Shown here: positions 32,817 through 42,271 of the stretch, piece by piece
Layout: every line of letters begins with the position of its first letter
Numbering within the stretch: the first letter of the stretch is position 1
NCBI GenBank assembly: GCA_943371965.1
Contig: CALRWV020000010.1
Location: 32,437-96,436, forward strand
DNA from: CALRWV02 sp943371965
GTDB taxonomy: Bacteria; Bacteroidota; JABWAT01
Reading direction: 5' to 3'
DNA length: 64,000 bases
Notes under the pieces: generated by a model
Told to the model about the DNA's origin: nothing
The model's input: the letters and a program-made list of their open reading frames with translations, nothing else
Database searches by the model: none
Made by a program: the position numbers and the translations under genes

Positions 32817-33563
32817 ATGATTCAAATAAAAAATCTTCACAAAGCATTTGGATCGCTGAAAATTTTAACAGGAATTACAACTGAATTTAAAAAAGGCGAA
32901 ACAACGGTCATTCTCGGAAAATCAGGTTCCGGAAAATCGGTGCTGATCAAGCATATTGTCCGGTTGCTTGATCCTGACAGCGGAATGATTCTTTTTGAAG
33001 GAAAAGATATTGGGAATCTCAGAGATGATGCTTTGAATGAATACCGGAAACAGGTCGGTTTTTTATTTCAAAGTGCTGCGTTGTATGACTCGATGAGCGT
33101 TTATGAAAATGTTGCTTTTCCATTGAAAAGACATACAAAACATACTGAATCTGAAATTCAAGATTTGGTGAAAGAAGCATTGAGCTGGGTTAGCCTTGAA
33201 GGATCAATCAATAAAATGCCTTCTGAACTTTCGGGTGGAATGAAAAAGCGTGTTGGATTGGCAAGGTCAATGATATTAAAACCCAAAGTAATGCTGTACG
33301 ATGAACCTACAACCGGATTGGATCCGATAACTTCAACTGAAATTGCGGATTTGATTTTGAAACTTCAGCATCAATTCGGAACTACTGGATTGGTTGTTAC
33401 GCACGACATTCCATGTGCATTCAGGGTTGCCGACAGAGCAATTATGCTTTTTGAAGGCAACATTTTATTTGATGATAAAATTGAAGCCATAGCAGATTCA
33501 AAAGATGAATTTGTACAGCAATTTTATCAAACCTCAGTTGCTCAAAAAGGAACTGGAAGTTAG
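32817..33563 (+). CDS. mlaF: MlaF-type ABC transporter ATPase
   Basis: 248 aa. The start at 32817 is chosen because MIQIKNLHKAFG aligns with MlaF N-termini; the upstream frame from 32667 overlaps mlaE by 149 bp and is rejected. Walker A is GKSGSGKS near 34-41, the signature LSGGMKKR near 138-145, and Walker B LYDEPTTGLDP near 160-170. It powers lipid transport together with MlaE and MlaD. Confidence 0.93.
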   Translation: MIQIKNLHKAFGSLKILTGITTEFKKGETTVILGKSGSGKSVLIKHIVRLLDPDSGMILFEGKDIGNLRDDALNEYRKQVGFLFQSAALYDSMSVYENVAFPLKRHTKHTESEIQDLVKEALSWVSLEGSINKMPSELSGGMKKRVGLARSMILKPKVMLYDEPTTGLDPITSTEIADLILKLQHQFGTTGLVVTHDIPCAFRVADRAIMLFEGNILFDDKIEAIADSKDEFVQQFYQTSVAQKGTGS

Positions 33564-33596
33564 TCTTTTCTGAAAGACAATTTTCATTTAAATATT

Positions 33597-34622
33597 ATGG
33601 AACTTAAACATTTAAAACGTCTCGGAATTTTTATCTTTCTTGCACTGATACTGTTTATTGCAAGTATTTTCAGTATTGGTGACAGAAAAGGCTGGTTTAC
33701 TGATACTTTCAAAGTCAATGTGTATTTTGATGATATCAGCGGTTTGGAAAGCGGTGCAATAATTCAGATTTCAGGTCTCCGTGCAGGAAAAGTTGCTGAA
33801 ATAATTTCACCCCGGAAAATTGGTGAACGCGTGAAGCTGATTCTTGAAATTGAAGATACTTACCGTGAATTGATCAGGGAAGATGCTTTGGCAAAAATTG
33901 AAACTGAAGGTCTGGTTGGAAATAAAATCATGATTATTCAGGCGGGAACTGAAACCGCGAAACTTGTTGGTCCTGAAGAATTTATTTTATCAAAGGAACC
34001 TGTCAGGTTTGACACCATTATCGACCGTTTTTATAAAGTTACTGAAAATGTTGAGAGCATTGTTGCAAGTATTGATCAGATTACTGATTCTTTGAGACAG
34101 GGAAAAGGCTCACTTGGTAAGCTGATTTCTAGTCCAACTTTATATAATAATCTTACATCTGCTGCAAAAAGCGTTGATACAGCATTCACAACATTTACAA
34201 GTGAATCAAAGAAAATATCTACTATTTTATCTGATTTATCCACTTCAGCGAATCTCATTATTCAAAAAGTTGAACGCGGAGAAGGAACAGTTGGTAAATT
34301 GGTTGGAAGTGATTCACTCTACAATGACCTGAAATCCAGTTCTGCCAAATTTATTGAAGTTGTTACCCAGCTTGAAGATGGAGTTTTCTCTTTCTCAGAA
34401 AACATGGAAGCATTAAAACACAACTGGTTTTTTAAAGGTTATTACGAAGATCGTGGATATTGGACCCGCAAAGAATTTGAATCAATTGACAAGATCATGG
34501 AGAAGAGAAAATTGGAACTTGATAAATTATCCAAGGACATACAGCTGCAGCTTGAAATTCTTCAGGAAAGGGAAAAGAAAGTCAGGGAAGCAGAAGAAAA
34601 ATTAAAAACTCAAACGAAATAA
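33597..34622 (+). CDS. mlaD: MlaD/MCE-domain lipid-transport protein
   Basis: 341 aa. An N-terminal membrane helix (about 10-28) is followed by an MCE domain (about 40-120: VYFDDISGLESGAIIQISGLRAGKVAEI in two parts). Helical repeats follow with two GSLGKLI/GTVGKLVG boxes (about 170 and 235), then a coiled-coil tail rich in Glu/Lys (290-341). It would hold lipid in a periplasmic ring. The repeated G-x-[LV]-GKL motifs are typical of MCE proteins from this clade. Confidence 0.9.
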   Translation: MELKHLKRLGIFIFLALILFIASIFSIGDRKGWFTDTFKVNVYFDDISGLESGAIIQISGLRAGKVAEIISPRKIGERVKLILEIEDTYRELIREDALAKIETEGLVGNKIMIIQAGTETAKLVGPEEFILSKEPVRFDTIIDRFYKVTENVESIVASIDQITDSLRQGKGSLGKLISSPTLYNNLTSAAKSVDTAFTTFTSESKKISTILSDLSTSANLIIQKVERGEGTVGKLVGSDSLYNDLKSSSAKFIEVVTQLEDGVFSFSENMEALKHNWFFKGYYEDRGYWTRKEFESIDKIMEKRKLELDKLSKDIQLQLEILQEREKKVREAEEKLKTQTK

Positions 34623-34646
34623 TTATTCAAGACCCAAATACTATCT

Positions 34647-35483
34647 ATGTTCAGTTTTTTAAAAACACTTATCAACAATATATTAGATCACGATTGTACC
34701 GGAAAATCTGCAGAAATAGCCTACAGTTTTATGTTTGCACTTGTTCCGGGATTTCTTTTTTTTGCAGCTCTAATTTCATTTATGGGTTCTTCGCTTGATA
34801 CCCTTGATGTAATTATGGTCTATGTTGAAGCCTTTATTCCGACCCAGTTTGCATCTCTTTTAAATGATATAATTAAAGAACTTCTGAAAAATCAGTCATT
34901 TGGACTGGTAACATTCGGTGTTTTTATTTCACTCTATTCTGCAGGTTCCGGTATTGCTACTATTATGAAAGGTCTTGATAAAGCCTATAACACCGAGAAG
35001 AAAAGGAACTTCATCATCAATCAAATAATTGCAATGCTGTTGGTTGTAGGTAGCGGAGTATTTGTAATAATTGCTTTCAACCTTGTTTTGGTAGGAGTTG
35101 ATTCATTGGAAGTCCTTCAGGATTTATTTGGGTTTGGAGAAGGTTTTGCTTTATTTTTTAACATAATGAGATGGCCGGTTGCTTTCTTTTTCATTTTTTC
35201 GGCAGTTACTTTTCTGTATTATTTTGCTCCGAGCGTAAAACACAAATTAAAAGCAGTTCTTCCAGGCAGTATTTTCTTTTCAATTTCATGGCTGATCGCT
35301 ACATGGGGATTGACCTATTATTTTCAGGCAGCTGAAGGTATGAAATTGAATTTTGGTGCAATCGGACCATCAATTTTACTTATGTTCTGGATTTATGTAT
35401 CAGCTTTGATACTTTTAGTGGGTGGAGAATTGAACGCTCTTATTTTTAAAACCAAGAAATCTCCTGTAAAGACAAATACTTGA
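34647..35483 (+). CDS. YihY/BrkB-family membrane protein
   Basis: 278 aa with about six membrane helices. The N-terminal CTGKSAEIAYSFMFALVPG, the GIATIMKGLDKAYNTEKKRN loop and the C-terminal FGAIGPSILLMFWIYVSALILLVGGELNA (in segments) are typical of the YihY/virulence-factor BrkB family. Despite an older RNase BN label, members are inner-membrane proteins of uncertain role, linked in some species to envelope lipid transport. Placement after mlaD fits that. Confidence 0.85.
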   Translation: MFSFLKTLINNILDHDCTGKSAEIAYSFMFALVPGFLFFAALISFMGSSLDTLDVIMVYVEAFIPTQFASLLNDIIKELLKNQSFGLVTFGVFISLYSAGSGIATIMKGLDKAYNTEKKRNFIINQIIAMLLVVGSGVFVIIAFNLVLVGVDSLEVLQDLFGFGEGFALFFNIMRWPVAFFFIFSAVTFLYYFAPSVKHKLKAVLPGSIFFSISWLIATWGLTYYFQAAEGMKLNFGAIGPSILLMFWIYVSALILLVGGELNALIFKTKKSPVKTNT

Positions 35484-35534
35484 TAATATCAGTAGTAATT
35501 ACTATTATTGCGATATATAAAATTGGTAATCAAT

Positions 35535-35939
35535 ATGATTAATGCAGAAAAACCTAAAAAAAAATATAGCCGTCAGCGTGAAAGAATTTTCGAAGTTGTT
35601 AAATCGACACATCTTCATCCAACTGCTGATTGGATTTACGAAAAATTGAGAACTGAAATTCCGAATCTGAGTCTTGGTACTGTTTACCGCAATTTGGCAT
35701 TGCTTCGAGATATGGGAATGATTAAAGAACTGACTTTTAATGATTCTTCTGCCCGTTTTGATGGTTTTGTTGACGATCATCAGCATTTTATTTGTGAAAT
35801 ATGCAATAAGATATATGATATCCAAATTGATATGGTACCCCAGCTATCAAAAGAACTTCAGAAAAAATTGAATGTTGAAGTTAAAAATATCCGTGCTGAG
35901 TTTTACGGTATTTGTGAAGTTTGCAAATCGAATAATTGA
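35535..35939 (+). CDS. Fur-family transcriptional regulator, PerR-like
   Basis: 134 aa from the ATG at 35535. The winged helix lies at about 10-80 (YSRQRERIFEVV, LSLGTVYRNLALLRDMG), and the dimerisation domain has the regulatory-site run DDHQHFICEICNKIYDI with CxxC, plus C-terminal CEVC. Both CxxC pairs of the structural zinc site are present, as in PerR. The peroxide-sensing rather than iron-sensing role is inferred. An in-frame TTG at 35508 is possible but poorer. Confidence 0.87.
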   Translation: MINAEKPKKKYSRQRERIFEVVKSTHLHPTADWIYEKLRTEIPNLSLGTVYRNLALLRDMGMIKELTFNDSSARFDGFVDDHQHFICEICNKIYDIQIDMVPQLSKELQKKLNVEVKNIRAEFYGICEVCKSNN

Positions 35940-35948
35940 CCTTTTCAA

Positions 35949-35980
35949 TTTGATTGTAGCCCTTTAAACCTTTAGTTTTG
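35949..35980 (+). promoter_or_regulatory. Promoter for carA
   Basis: TTTG at 35949-35952, 20 bp, then TAGTTTTG at 35973-35980, matching the Bacteroidota consensus. The start codon lies 23 bp further. Confidence 0.65.
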
Positions 35981-36003
35981 CACCTTAAAAATTAAGGGTT
36001 TCT

Positions 36004-37158
36004 ATGTCATCTGACCTTCAATTTGTTCCCGCCAGAATCATCCTCGAAAATGGTATCGAAGTTACCGGAAACTCATTTGGTGCACCAGTAGATTCATTTG
36101 GTGAAATCGTTTTTAACACTTCCATGATGGGTTATCAGGAAATTATCAGCGATCCAAGTTATGCAGGACAGACTATTGTTTTTACCTATCCCATGATAGG
36201 CAATTATGGTGTGAATGAATCCGATAATGAGAGTTCAAAGCCAATTGTTACCGGAGTGATTGTCCGCGAAATTTCACGAATTGTTTCCAACTGGAAAGCA
36301 ACCGATTCACTTCCGAATTACCTGAAAAAAAATAATATCCCTGCAGTTGAAGGAGTTGATACCCGATATCTCACACTGAATATCAGAAATGAAGGTGCAA
36401 TGAGATGTTTGATAACCCACGACATGACAACTTCAAAAGAAGCATTAATTGAAAAAATTAAAGCTTCACCAAATATGGATGGTGCTGATCTTGCAAAAGT
36501 AGTTTCGACAAAAAAAGCATATAACTATCTGCCTGATCATCAGGAAACGGGTTATGATGACAAAATAGGAAGCGGTGAAAGATATAATATTGTTGCAATT
36601 GATTATGGAATCAAACGGAATATTTTGAGGATTCTTCATCAAATAGGATTTAATGTTACTGTTGTCCCCTGTAACGCTACTTATCAGGAAATAATGGCTT
36701 ATAATCCTGACGGAATTTTTCTTTCCAATGGTCCTGGTGATCCTGCTGCGGTTACCTATACAATTCCGGTTGTTAAACAATTAATTGAATCAGCAATTCC
36801 GGTTTTTGGAATTTGTTTGGGTCATCAAATCAGTGCTTTGGCAATGGGTGCAAAAACTTACAAACTGAAATTTGGGCACAGAGGAGCAAATCATCCGGTT
36901 AAGGATCTTTTAACATCAAAAATTGAGATTACAAGCCAGAACCACGGTTTTGCTGTCGATGAGAAATCGCTGCCATCATTTATTGAAATTACCCATATTA
37001 ATTTAAATGACAAGACCAATGAGGGAATCCGCCACAAAACTGTTCCTTTTTTCTCTGTTCAATATCACCCTGAGAGTTCACCTGGTCCGCACGACTCACA
37101 TTATTTATTTGACCGATTTATTGAATTGATTAAAGAACATAAAAAAATATCGGTTTAA
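36004..37158 (+). CDS. carA: Carbamoyl-phosphate synthase small subunit
   Basis: 384 aa. The N-terminal domain has FNTSMMGYQEIISDPSYAGQ, and the glutamine amidotransferase class I domain has the nucleophile loop FGICLGHQ (Cys near 270) and catalytic HPE (near 356, in QYHPESSPGPHD). It supplies ammonia from glutamine to CarB for arginine and pyrimidine synthesis. carB is not adjacent, so the two subunits are unlinked here. Confidence 0.95.
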   Translation: MSSDLQFVPARIILENGIEVTGNSFGAPVDSFGEIVFNTSMMGYQEIISDPSYAGQTIVFTYPMIGNYGVNESDNESSKPIVTGVIVREISRIVSNWKATDSLPNYLKKNNIPAVEGVDTRYLTLNIRNEGAMRCLITHDMTTSKEALIEKIKASPNMDGADLAKVVSTKKAYNYLPDHQETGYDDKIGSGERYNIVAIDYGIKRNILRILHQIGFNVTVVPCNATYQEIMAYNPDGIFLSNGPGDPAAVTYTIPVVKQLIESAIPVFGICLGHQISALAMGAKTYKLKFGHRGANHPVKDLLTSKIEITSQNHGFAVDEKSLPSFIEITHINLNDKTNEGIRHKTVPFFSVQYHPESSPGPHDSHYLFDRFIELIKEHKKISV

Positions 37159-37162
37159 TTCA

Positions 37163-37924
37163 GTGCAGAAAAAACAGTTATTGTCTGTAATATTTTTTCT
37201 GGTTTCAGGAATCTCATCGGGTCAAATTTTTTTTACATCTGAATATCTGAAATATAATGTTGAGTATGGCTGGTTCCGTTTGGGTGTTTTGGAGTTTTCA
37301 GCTCATCCTATTGAAAATACCGATTTTGTTGAAGCTATCATCACCGTAAAATCAAATCCCTCACTGCCATTTGTTCATCTGGATTGGAAATTCAATTCAA
37401 CATTTGACCAAATAAAGTTACGGACAATCAAATACGAAGCGTTTAACTATAGTTCAGACACAATTCGTACTATTTATGATTTCAGATACGAAGAAAAAAA
37501 AGTGTTTATCAACCGCTACGACAAACATAATAAATTGGTAAAGTCTGCAACAAAAGTTATATCCGATTTTGAACTTGATGCAATGACTTTGTTTTATTTT
37601 GCAAGGTTTCAGAAAAAAGGAACCAACATTCCTAAAATTGAAATCTGGAATGACTTCGTTAAGGAGTCTACAAGTTTAAAGGTTGATCAGAAACCTGAAC
37701 TTGTTGAAGTGGAAAATCTAAACCGTTCCATTTTGACGCATTATGTTTCCGGAAAAGCTGATATTAATGGATTGTATGGTTTGAGCGGAAAGTTTTCCGG
37801 ATATTTTTCTGACGATTCCTCATCAGTACCGGTATTGTCAAAATTAAATGTTTTAATTGGTTCAGTAACCTGTAAATTGGTTGAATATAAAAGTAAAGAT
37901 TGGCATCCATTATGGAAAGAATGA
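37163..37924 (+). CDS. DUF3108-family periplasmic protein
   Basis: 253 aa from a GTG start 4 bp after carA. A signal peptide (LLSVIFFLVSGISSGQ, cleavage about residue 20) precedes a mostly beta-strand region with YLKYNVEYGWFRLGVLEF, characteristic of DUF3108 (YmxG-like outer-membrane/periplasmic proteins). Function is unknown. Its end overlaps the next gene, so the pair is translationally coupled. Confidence 0.75.
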   Translation: MQKKQLLSVIFFLVSGISSGQIFFTSEYLKYNVEYGWFRLGVLEFSAHPIENTDFVEAIITVKSNPSLPFVHLDWKFNSTFDQIKLRTIKYEAFNYSSDTIRTIYDFRYEEKKVFINRYDKHNKLVKSATKVISDFELDAMTLFYFARFQKKGTNIPKIEIWNDFVKESTSLKVDQKPELVEVENLNRSILTHYVSGKADINGLYGLSGKFSGYFSDDSSSVPVLSKLNVLIGSVTCKLVEYKSKDWHPLWKE

Positions 37925-38439
37925 ACGGAAGGTTGCTTCCTTACAAAGATAAATCACCAAAAATTGACCCATCAGTTTTTGTAACTGAAGGTTGTTACAT
38001 TATTGGAGATGTTGAAATTGGAAAAGACTCAAGCGTATGGTTCGGTTCTGTAATCCGGGGTGATGTTTTTTATATTAGAATTGGTGAACGGACAAATATT
38101 CAGGATAGAACAACCATTCATGTAACACATGATATTTATCCCACAATAATCGGAAATGATGTTACTATTGGACATGGTGTAATCCTTCATGGTTGTACAC
38201 TTAAAGACTTTTGTCTGATTGGGATGGGTGCAAAGGTTCTTGACAATGCAGTTATAGGTTCCAACTCCTTAATTGGTGCAGGAACTGTTGTTCGGGAGCG
38301 GTTTGTTGTTCCTGAAGGTGTATTGGTTGCTGGAGTTCCAGGTAAAATTATCCGTGATTTAACTGATGAAGAAATCAAGAGGATTCATGAATCATCTTCC
38401 AATTACCGTGGATATGTAAATAATTATCTTGGAATCTGA
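37912..38439 (+). CDS. Gamma-carbonic-anhydrase-like hexapeptide-repeat protein
   Basis: 175 aa from the ATG at 37912; the ATG at 37921 overlaps the upstream stop (ATGA) and is an equal candidate. It is a left-handed beta-helix of hexapeptide repeats (IGDVEIGKDSSVWFGSVIRGDV). The zinc histidines are in TTIHVTHD and IGHGVILHGC, as in gamma-carbonic anhydrases (Cam/YrdA-type). The length fits YrdA-like members, many of which have weak or no carbonic anhydrase activity; activity is therefore uncertain. Confidence 0.87.
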   Translation: MERMNGRLLPYKDKSPKIDPSVFVTEGCYIIGDVEIGKDSSVWFGSVIRGDVFYIRIGERTNIQDRTTIHVTHDIYPTIIGNDVTIGHGVILHGCTLKDFCLIGMGAKVLDNAVIGSNSLIGAGTVVRERFVVPEGVLVAGVPGKIIRDLTDEEIKRIHESSSNYRGYVNNYLGI

Positions 38440-38474
38440 AAGTTGGAGTTCAAGCTTTTAAGGCTCAATTCAAT

Positions 38475-39251
38475 ATGATTCAAAAAATCACACATGCTGA
38501 ATTTCAAAATATTGTAAAACTTAAACAGAAAAAGTACAGGGAAGAATCAAACCTTTTCCTCGGTGAAGGTGTTAATTTTTTAATTGAAATTGCTAAAAAC
38601 AAACAATGGATTGACCGTATTCTGGTTACTGAAGAATTTTACAATTCCAACTCTGTTTTTCTGAAAAAATTTATCCCGAATATATTTTTTGTTTCGTCAA
38701 AAGATCTTGAGAAAGTTTCGGAAACAGTCCATAATCAGCCGATTTTAACGGTTTTGCAGAATATTTACAGCGATACAGAATTTAAGTTGAAGGATCAAAA
38801 GAGAATTCTTTATTTGTATCATTTGCAGGATCCCGGAAACGCAGGAACATTGGTCAGAACAGCTTCCTGGTTTGGATGGGATACCATCATTTTTTCAGGA
38901 AACTCTGTTGAGTGGACTAACCCAAAAGTTATCAGAGCTACGATGGGCGCGTTTCAAAACATTGAAATTTATCAGGATGATCAGGATTTAACTTTACTGA
39001 AAAAATTGTCGTTGGCAGCCGAAACACTTTTGCTTGATATGAATGGAATTGAGATCCGTGATTATAAAATCGACCCACAAAAAAGATTGGTTGTAGTCAT
39101 AGGAAATGAGTCAAACGGATTTCAGGATTTCCCACATAATTTGGTGAAAAGCATAAACTGTTCAATTCCCGGTTTTCCTCAAAATGTTGAATCACTGAAT
39201 GCTTCTGTTGCCGGTTCCATTGCTTTATATGAGTTTAGAAATGTGGAATAA
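38475..39251 (+). CDS. TrmH/SpoU-family RNA 2'-O-methyltransferase
   Basis: 258 aa. An N-terminal substrate-binding domain (about 1-95) is followed by the SPOUT knot domain: LYHLQDPGNAGTLVRTASWFG near 116-136, VVVIGNESNGF near 208-218 and the C-terminal loop SIPGFPQNVESLNASVAGSIALYE in segments. It methylates the ribose 2'-OH of rRNA or tRNA; the target base is unknown. The last 11 bases overlap the next gene. Confidence 0.88.
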   Translation: MIQKITHAEFQNIVKLKQKKYREESNLFLGEGVNFLIEIAKNKQWIDRILVTEEFYNSNSVFLKKFIPNIFFVSSKDLEKVSETVHNQPILTVLQNIYSDTEFKLKDQKRILYLYHLQDPGNAGTLVRTASWFGWDTIIFSGNSVEWTNPKVIRATMGAFQNIEIYQDDQDLTLLKKLSLAAETLLLDMNGIEIRDYKIDPQKRLVVVIGNESNGFQDFPHNLVKSINCSIPGFPQNVESLNASVAGSIALYEFRNVE

Positions 39252-40371
39252 AATTGGTATAGTCGGTGGTGGTCCTGCAGGATTGTATTGCGCCAAAATA
39301 CTTGCTGAGAACGGCAAAGATGTTACGTTGTTTGATCATAAAATCCCCTTTGAAAAACCATGTGGAGGAGGGATAACACAAAAAACCTTCCGTGATTTTC
39401 CAGATCTTGACTATCTTAAATTATATTCAAAACAGATTGAGAGTTTTGGATTCAGTGTTTCAACATCAAAAAAGAAGGCTTCAGTAAGTAACCCAAACTT
39501 GTTAAGTATAATTTCAAGAAAAACACTTGGAACATTGCTACTTGAAACAGGTATAAAGTTTGGTGTAAAGCATATTTCTGATAAGGTTATTTCTATTTCT
39601 GGATCACAGATTTTTACTGAAGAAGCAAAATATTCTTTCGATTTCATTATTGGTGCTGATGGAGCAAATGGGATTTCAAGACGCATACTTTCAGATTTAA
39701 AATTTGAAAGATGGGGCGGTCTTGGCTTTTATATTGATGGGTTGAACGTACCACATGCCGAAATATTTTTTGATGCTGAACGAACTGGATACCTGTGGGT
39801 TTTTCCCCGTCAGGACCATGCTTCAGTTGGATTTATTGCGTTGAAAGGTAACATTTCAAAACCGGATTCAGAGAAAATTGTTCAAACATTTCTTGATTCT
39901 TATTATCTGGGATTTAATGTAAATCCTGATAAATACTATGCGGCAACAATTCCATTAACGCGGAATTTCAGAGCAAAACAGCTTTACGGTGAAAACTGGG
40001 CTTTAATTGGTGACAGTGCAGGGTTGGTTGATCCGATTACGGGTGAAGGTATTTATTATGCATTTGCCTCTGGCCGATATCTGGCTGAAGCCATTATTAA
40101 GTCTGATATATCCGATTATGAAAAGAAACTGAATTCAGAAATAATTCCGGAACTTCAAAAATCCGCTGATATATTATTCCGGTTTTACAAATCATGGGTA
40201 TTGTCAAATATGGTCAGATTGGGGCATTACAGTTCATCAATTTCAGATATTTTGGTAAAATTAATTGCCGGTGAACAAAGTTACCGTTCCTTAAAAAAAA
40301 CTTTAATCAGAAAAATACCGAATATTGTAAAGGAAGTGGTAACTGGTATGTTTAAACGGAATTCAAATTGA
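39241..40371 (+). CDS. Geranylgeranyl-reductase-family FAD-dependent oxidoreductase
   Basis: 376 aa. The ATG at 39241 (MWNKIGIVGGGPAGLYC) is chosen; the frame from 39199 would run deep into the upstream gene. The FAD-binding GGGPAGLYCAKILAENG is followed by a DG-type motif and the second FAD motif ALIGDSAGLVDPITGEGIYYA (near 257-277). The fold matches geranylgeranyl reductases, which saturate isoprenoid chains of quinones or lipids. The substrate cannot be fixed. It overlaps the following SDR gene by 4 bp. Confidence 0.82.
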   Translation: MWNKIGIVGGGPAGLYCAKILAENGKDVTLFDHKIPFEKPCGGGITQKTFRDFPDLDYLKLYSKQIESFGFSVSTSKKKASVSNPNLLSIISRKTLGTLLLETGIKFGVKHISDKVISISGSQIFTEEAKYSFDFIIGADGANGISRRILSDLKFERWGGLGFYIDGLNVPHAEIFFDAERTGYLWVFPRQDHASVGFIALKGNISKPDSEKIVQTFLDSYYLGFNVNPDKYYAATIPLTRNFRAKQLYGENWALIGDSAGLVDPITGEGIYYAFASGRYLAEAIIKSDISDYEKKLNSEIIPELQKSADILFRFYKSWVLSNMVRLGHYSSSISDILVKLIAGEQSYRSLKKTLIRKIPNIVKEVVTGMFKRNSN

Positions 40372-41075
40372 AAAAGACGGCTGTTATAACTGGTGGAGTA
40401 CGTCGATTGGGCGGCGAAATAAGTCATTTCCTATTGAAAAATAATTTTGAAGTCATTTCTCTTAATTCAAAGAGCTATTTACCCGATGAGTTCCCAATTG
40501 TCAGTGATCCTAATTTTAATTTAAAAATAATTGATCTCAAAACAGCAACTCAATCTGATTTTCATGATGCGATTTCTGAAATTCCCCAAATTGATTTGTT
40601 GGTCAATAATGCTTCTGTTTTTTTTGAAAAAGACTTTTTTGAGGTTACAGAAGAAGTTTGGGATGATTTTTTCAATACAAATCTGAAGGCTATATTTTTT
40701 CTTTCTCAGGCAGTTGCTGTTAAAATGATGAACAAGAAAAGCCACTCGAATATTATCAATATTATTGATTCTGGAGGTGATTTGCTTTGGACAAAGTATT
40801 TTGTTTATAATCTTACAAAAAATAATCTAATTCATATGACAAAATTGATGGCTAAAAGATTGGGTCCTTTAATCAGGGTGAATGGGATTGCTCCGGGAAC
40901 AATTATTCCGGAACACAATGCAACACAGAATTGGATTGATGAAGCAGAATCACGCTCTGTGATGAAAAAAATAGGTGACCCATCGGAGGTTATCCGCTTG
41001 ATAGAAGTCATCCTTAATTCTAACTTTATGACGGGTTCAATTTTAACCGTAGACGGTGGAAGGTCTTTACTGTGA
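40368..41075 (+). CDS. Short-chain dehydrogenase/reductase (pteridine-reductase-like)
   Basis: 235 aa from a TTG start overlapping the upstream stop. The classical SDR glycine motif is VITGGVRRLGGEI (6-18), NNAS near 80-83, and the catalytic YNLTK near 146-150. GGVRRLG, with an arginine pair after the glycine motif, is typical of NADPH-dependent pteridine reductases/FolM-like SDRs. The gene ends overlapping lipB by 4 bp. Substrate uncertain. Confidence 0.8.
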   Translation: MKKTAVITGGVRRLGGEISHFLLKNNFEVISLNSKSYLPDEFPIVSDPNFNLKIIDLKTATQSDFHDAISEIPQIDLLVNNASVFFEKDFFEVTEEVWDDFFNTNLKAIFFLSQAVAVKMMNKKSHSNIINIIDSGGDLLWTKYFVYNLTKNNLIHMTKLMAKRLGPLIRVNGIAPGTIIPEHNATQNWIDEAESRSVMKKIGDPSEVIRLIEVILNSNFMTGSILTVDGGRSLL

Positions 41076-41734
41076 GAACTACTCTTAACTTTTTGCGACT
41101 GGGTTTAATGGAATACAAGGAAGTTCTCGAGCTGCAAAAAAAACTTGTTGAATTGCGGATTGAAGATAAAATTGATGATACCATTATTCTTGTTGAACAT
41201 CCAAATGTGTTTACTGTAGGAAGAAAATTAAAAGCAGAAGAACATATTGCTGATGCTTCAGGTATTCCTATTATTGAGGTCGATCGTGGAGGTGATGTTA
41301 CTTATCATGGACCCGGTCAGTATATAGCCTATCCCATTATCAAACTTCAAGCGGAGGAACGTGATCTTGATTATTATTTGAGAAAACTCGAAAAAATTCT
41401 GATTAATACTGTTCAAAAATGGGGTATTAAGGGGTCAAGAGTTAAAAATCAAACGGGAGTGTGGGTTGGTGAACGGAAAGTAGCAAGTATTGGAATTGCT
41501 GTTAAAAAATGGGTCACCTACCATGGTCTTGCTCTGAATGTCAGTACAGATCTCGATTACTTCTTAAAAATTATGCCATGTGGTCTAGATGGAAAAGTAA
41601 TGACTTCATTAAAGGAAATTACGAGAAGGGACATTAAATTTGATGATATATCATATTATTTCATCAAAGAATGTGAAGTTGAATTTCTTGGAAATTCAAG
41701 ATTTATTTCACTTCAAGAACTTATAAAAGAATGA
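41072..41734 (+). CDS. lipB: Lipoyl(octanoyl) transferase LipB
   Basis: 220 aa from a GTG start. The motif DRGGDVTYHGPGQ is at 71-83, the conserved lysine in RKVASIGI is Lys136 and the catalytic cysteine is Cys170 in MPCGLDGK. It transfers octanoyl from acyl carrier protein to lipoyl domains of 2-oxoacid dehydrogenases. The 130-bp gap after it has a weak promoter-like TTGACA...ATATTC region. Confidence 0.94.
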   Translation: MRTTLNFLRLGLMEYKEVLELQKKLVELRIEDKIDDTIILVEHPNVFTVGRKLKAEEHIADASGIPIIEVDRGGDVTYHGPGQYIAYPIIKLQAEERDLDYYLRKLEKILINTVQKWGIKGSRVKNQTGVWVGERKVASIGIAVKKWVTYHGLALNVSTDLDYFLKIMPCGLDGKVMTSLKEITRRDIKFDDISYYFIKECEVEFLGNSRFISLQELIKE

Positions 41735-41864
41735 TAATTCTTTACATCAAAAAGCTTAAATCGAAAATAAATAGTACTGCATTCCATTATAAACCGCTTG
41801 ACATTAAAATGCATTAAATCGATATTCACGCATCTTTTTAACTGATTTCCATTGGAGGATTTAC

Positions 41865-42200
41865 ATGAGCATAAAACTGACAGATATTGGTGAGGTCACA
41901 GTTTTAGAATTAAACGGAAAATTGATGGGTGGAGACGAAACACAGGCAATTCGTGAAGAAGTGGTTAAATTAACCAAAAATGGCAAAAAGAATTTTATTT
42001 TCGATCTTGGAAATATCAAATGGGTTAACAGCTCAGGCTTAGGTGTAATTGTTAACTGCCATAATATTATAAAAGAAAATGGCGGAGTTTTGAAATTGGC
42101 AAGAGTGGAACAAAAAATTGAATCACTTTTGATTGTCACTCACCTGATAAAAGTATTTCAATGTTTCAAAACTGTTGATGAAGCAGCTGCAACCTTTTAA
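41865..42200 (+). CDS. Lone STAS-domain anti-sigma-factor antagonist
   Basis: 111 aa with GGAGG at good spacing. A single STAS domain carries the canonical loop VNSSGLGV, Ser56 being the likely phosphorylation site. Unlike the STAS gene at 11812, it has no kinase or phosphatase beside it, so it must connect to partners elsewhere, possibly the module at 9.7-14.2 kb. It is closed by the terminator at 42233. Confidence 0.9.
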   Translation: MSIKLTDIGEVTVLELNGKLMGGDETQAIREEVVKLTKNGKKNFIFDLGNIKWVNSSGLGVIVNCHNIIKENGGVLKLARVEQKIESLLIVTHLIKVFQCFKTVDEAAATF

Positions 42201-42232
42201 TTAAGAAGTTACCATAGATTTTTTCTCAATTT

Positions 42233-42268
42233 AAAACCCTGTTGAATGATTCGCAGGGTTTTTTTTTA
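42233..42268 (+). terminator. Rho-independent terminator
   Basis: AAAACCCTG (42233-42241) pairs with CAGGGTTTT (42254-42262), 12-nt loop and T-run, after the STAS gene. It argues against a transporter start at 42242, inside this hairpin. Confidence 0.88.
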
Positions 42269-42271
42269 CAT

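Noticed and set aside
42242..42271. Upstream start of the potassium transporter
   Set aside because: It lies inside a rho-independent terminator.
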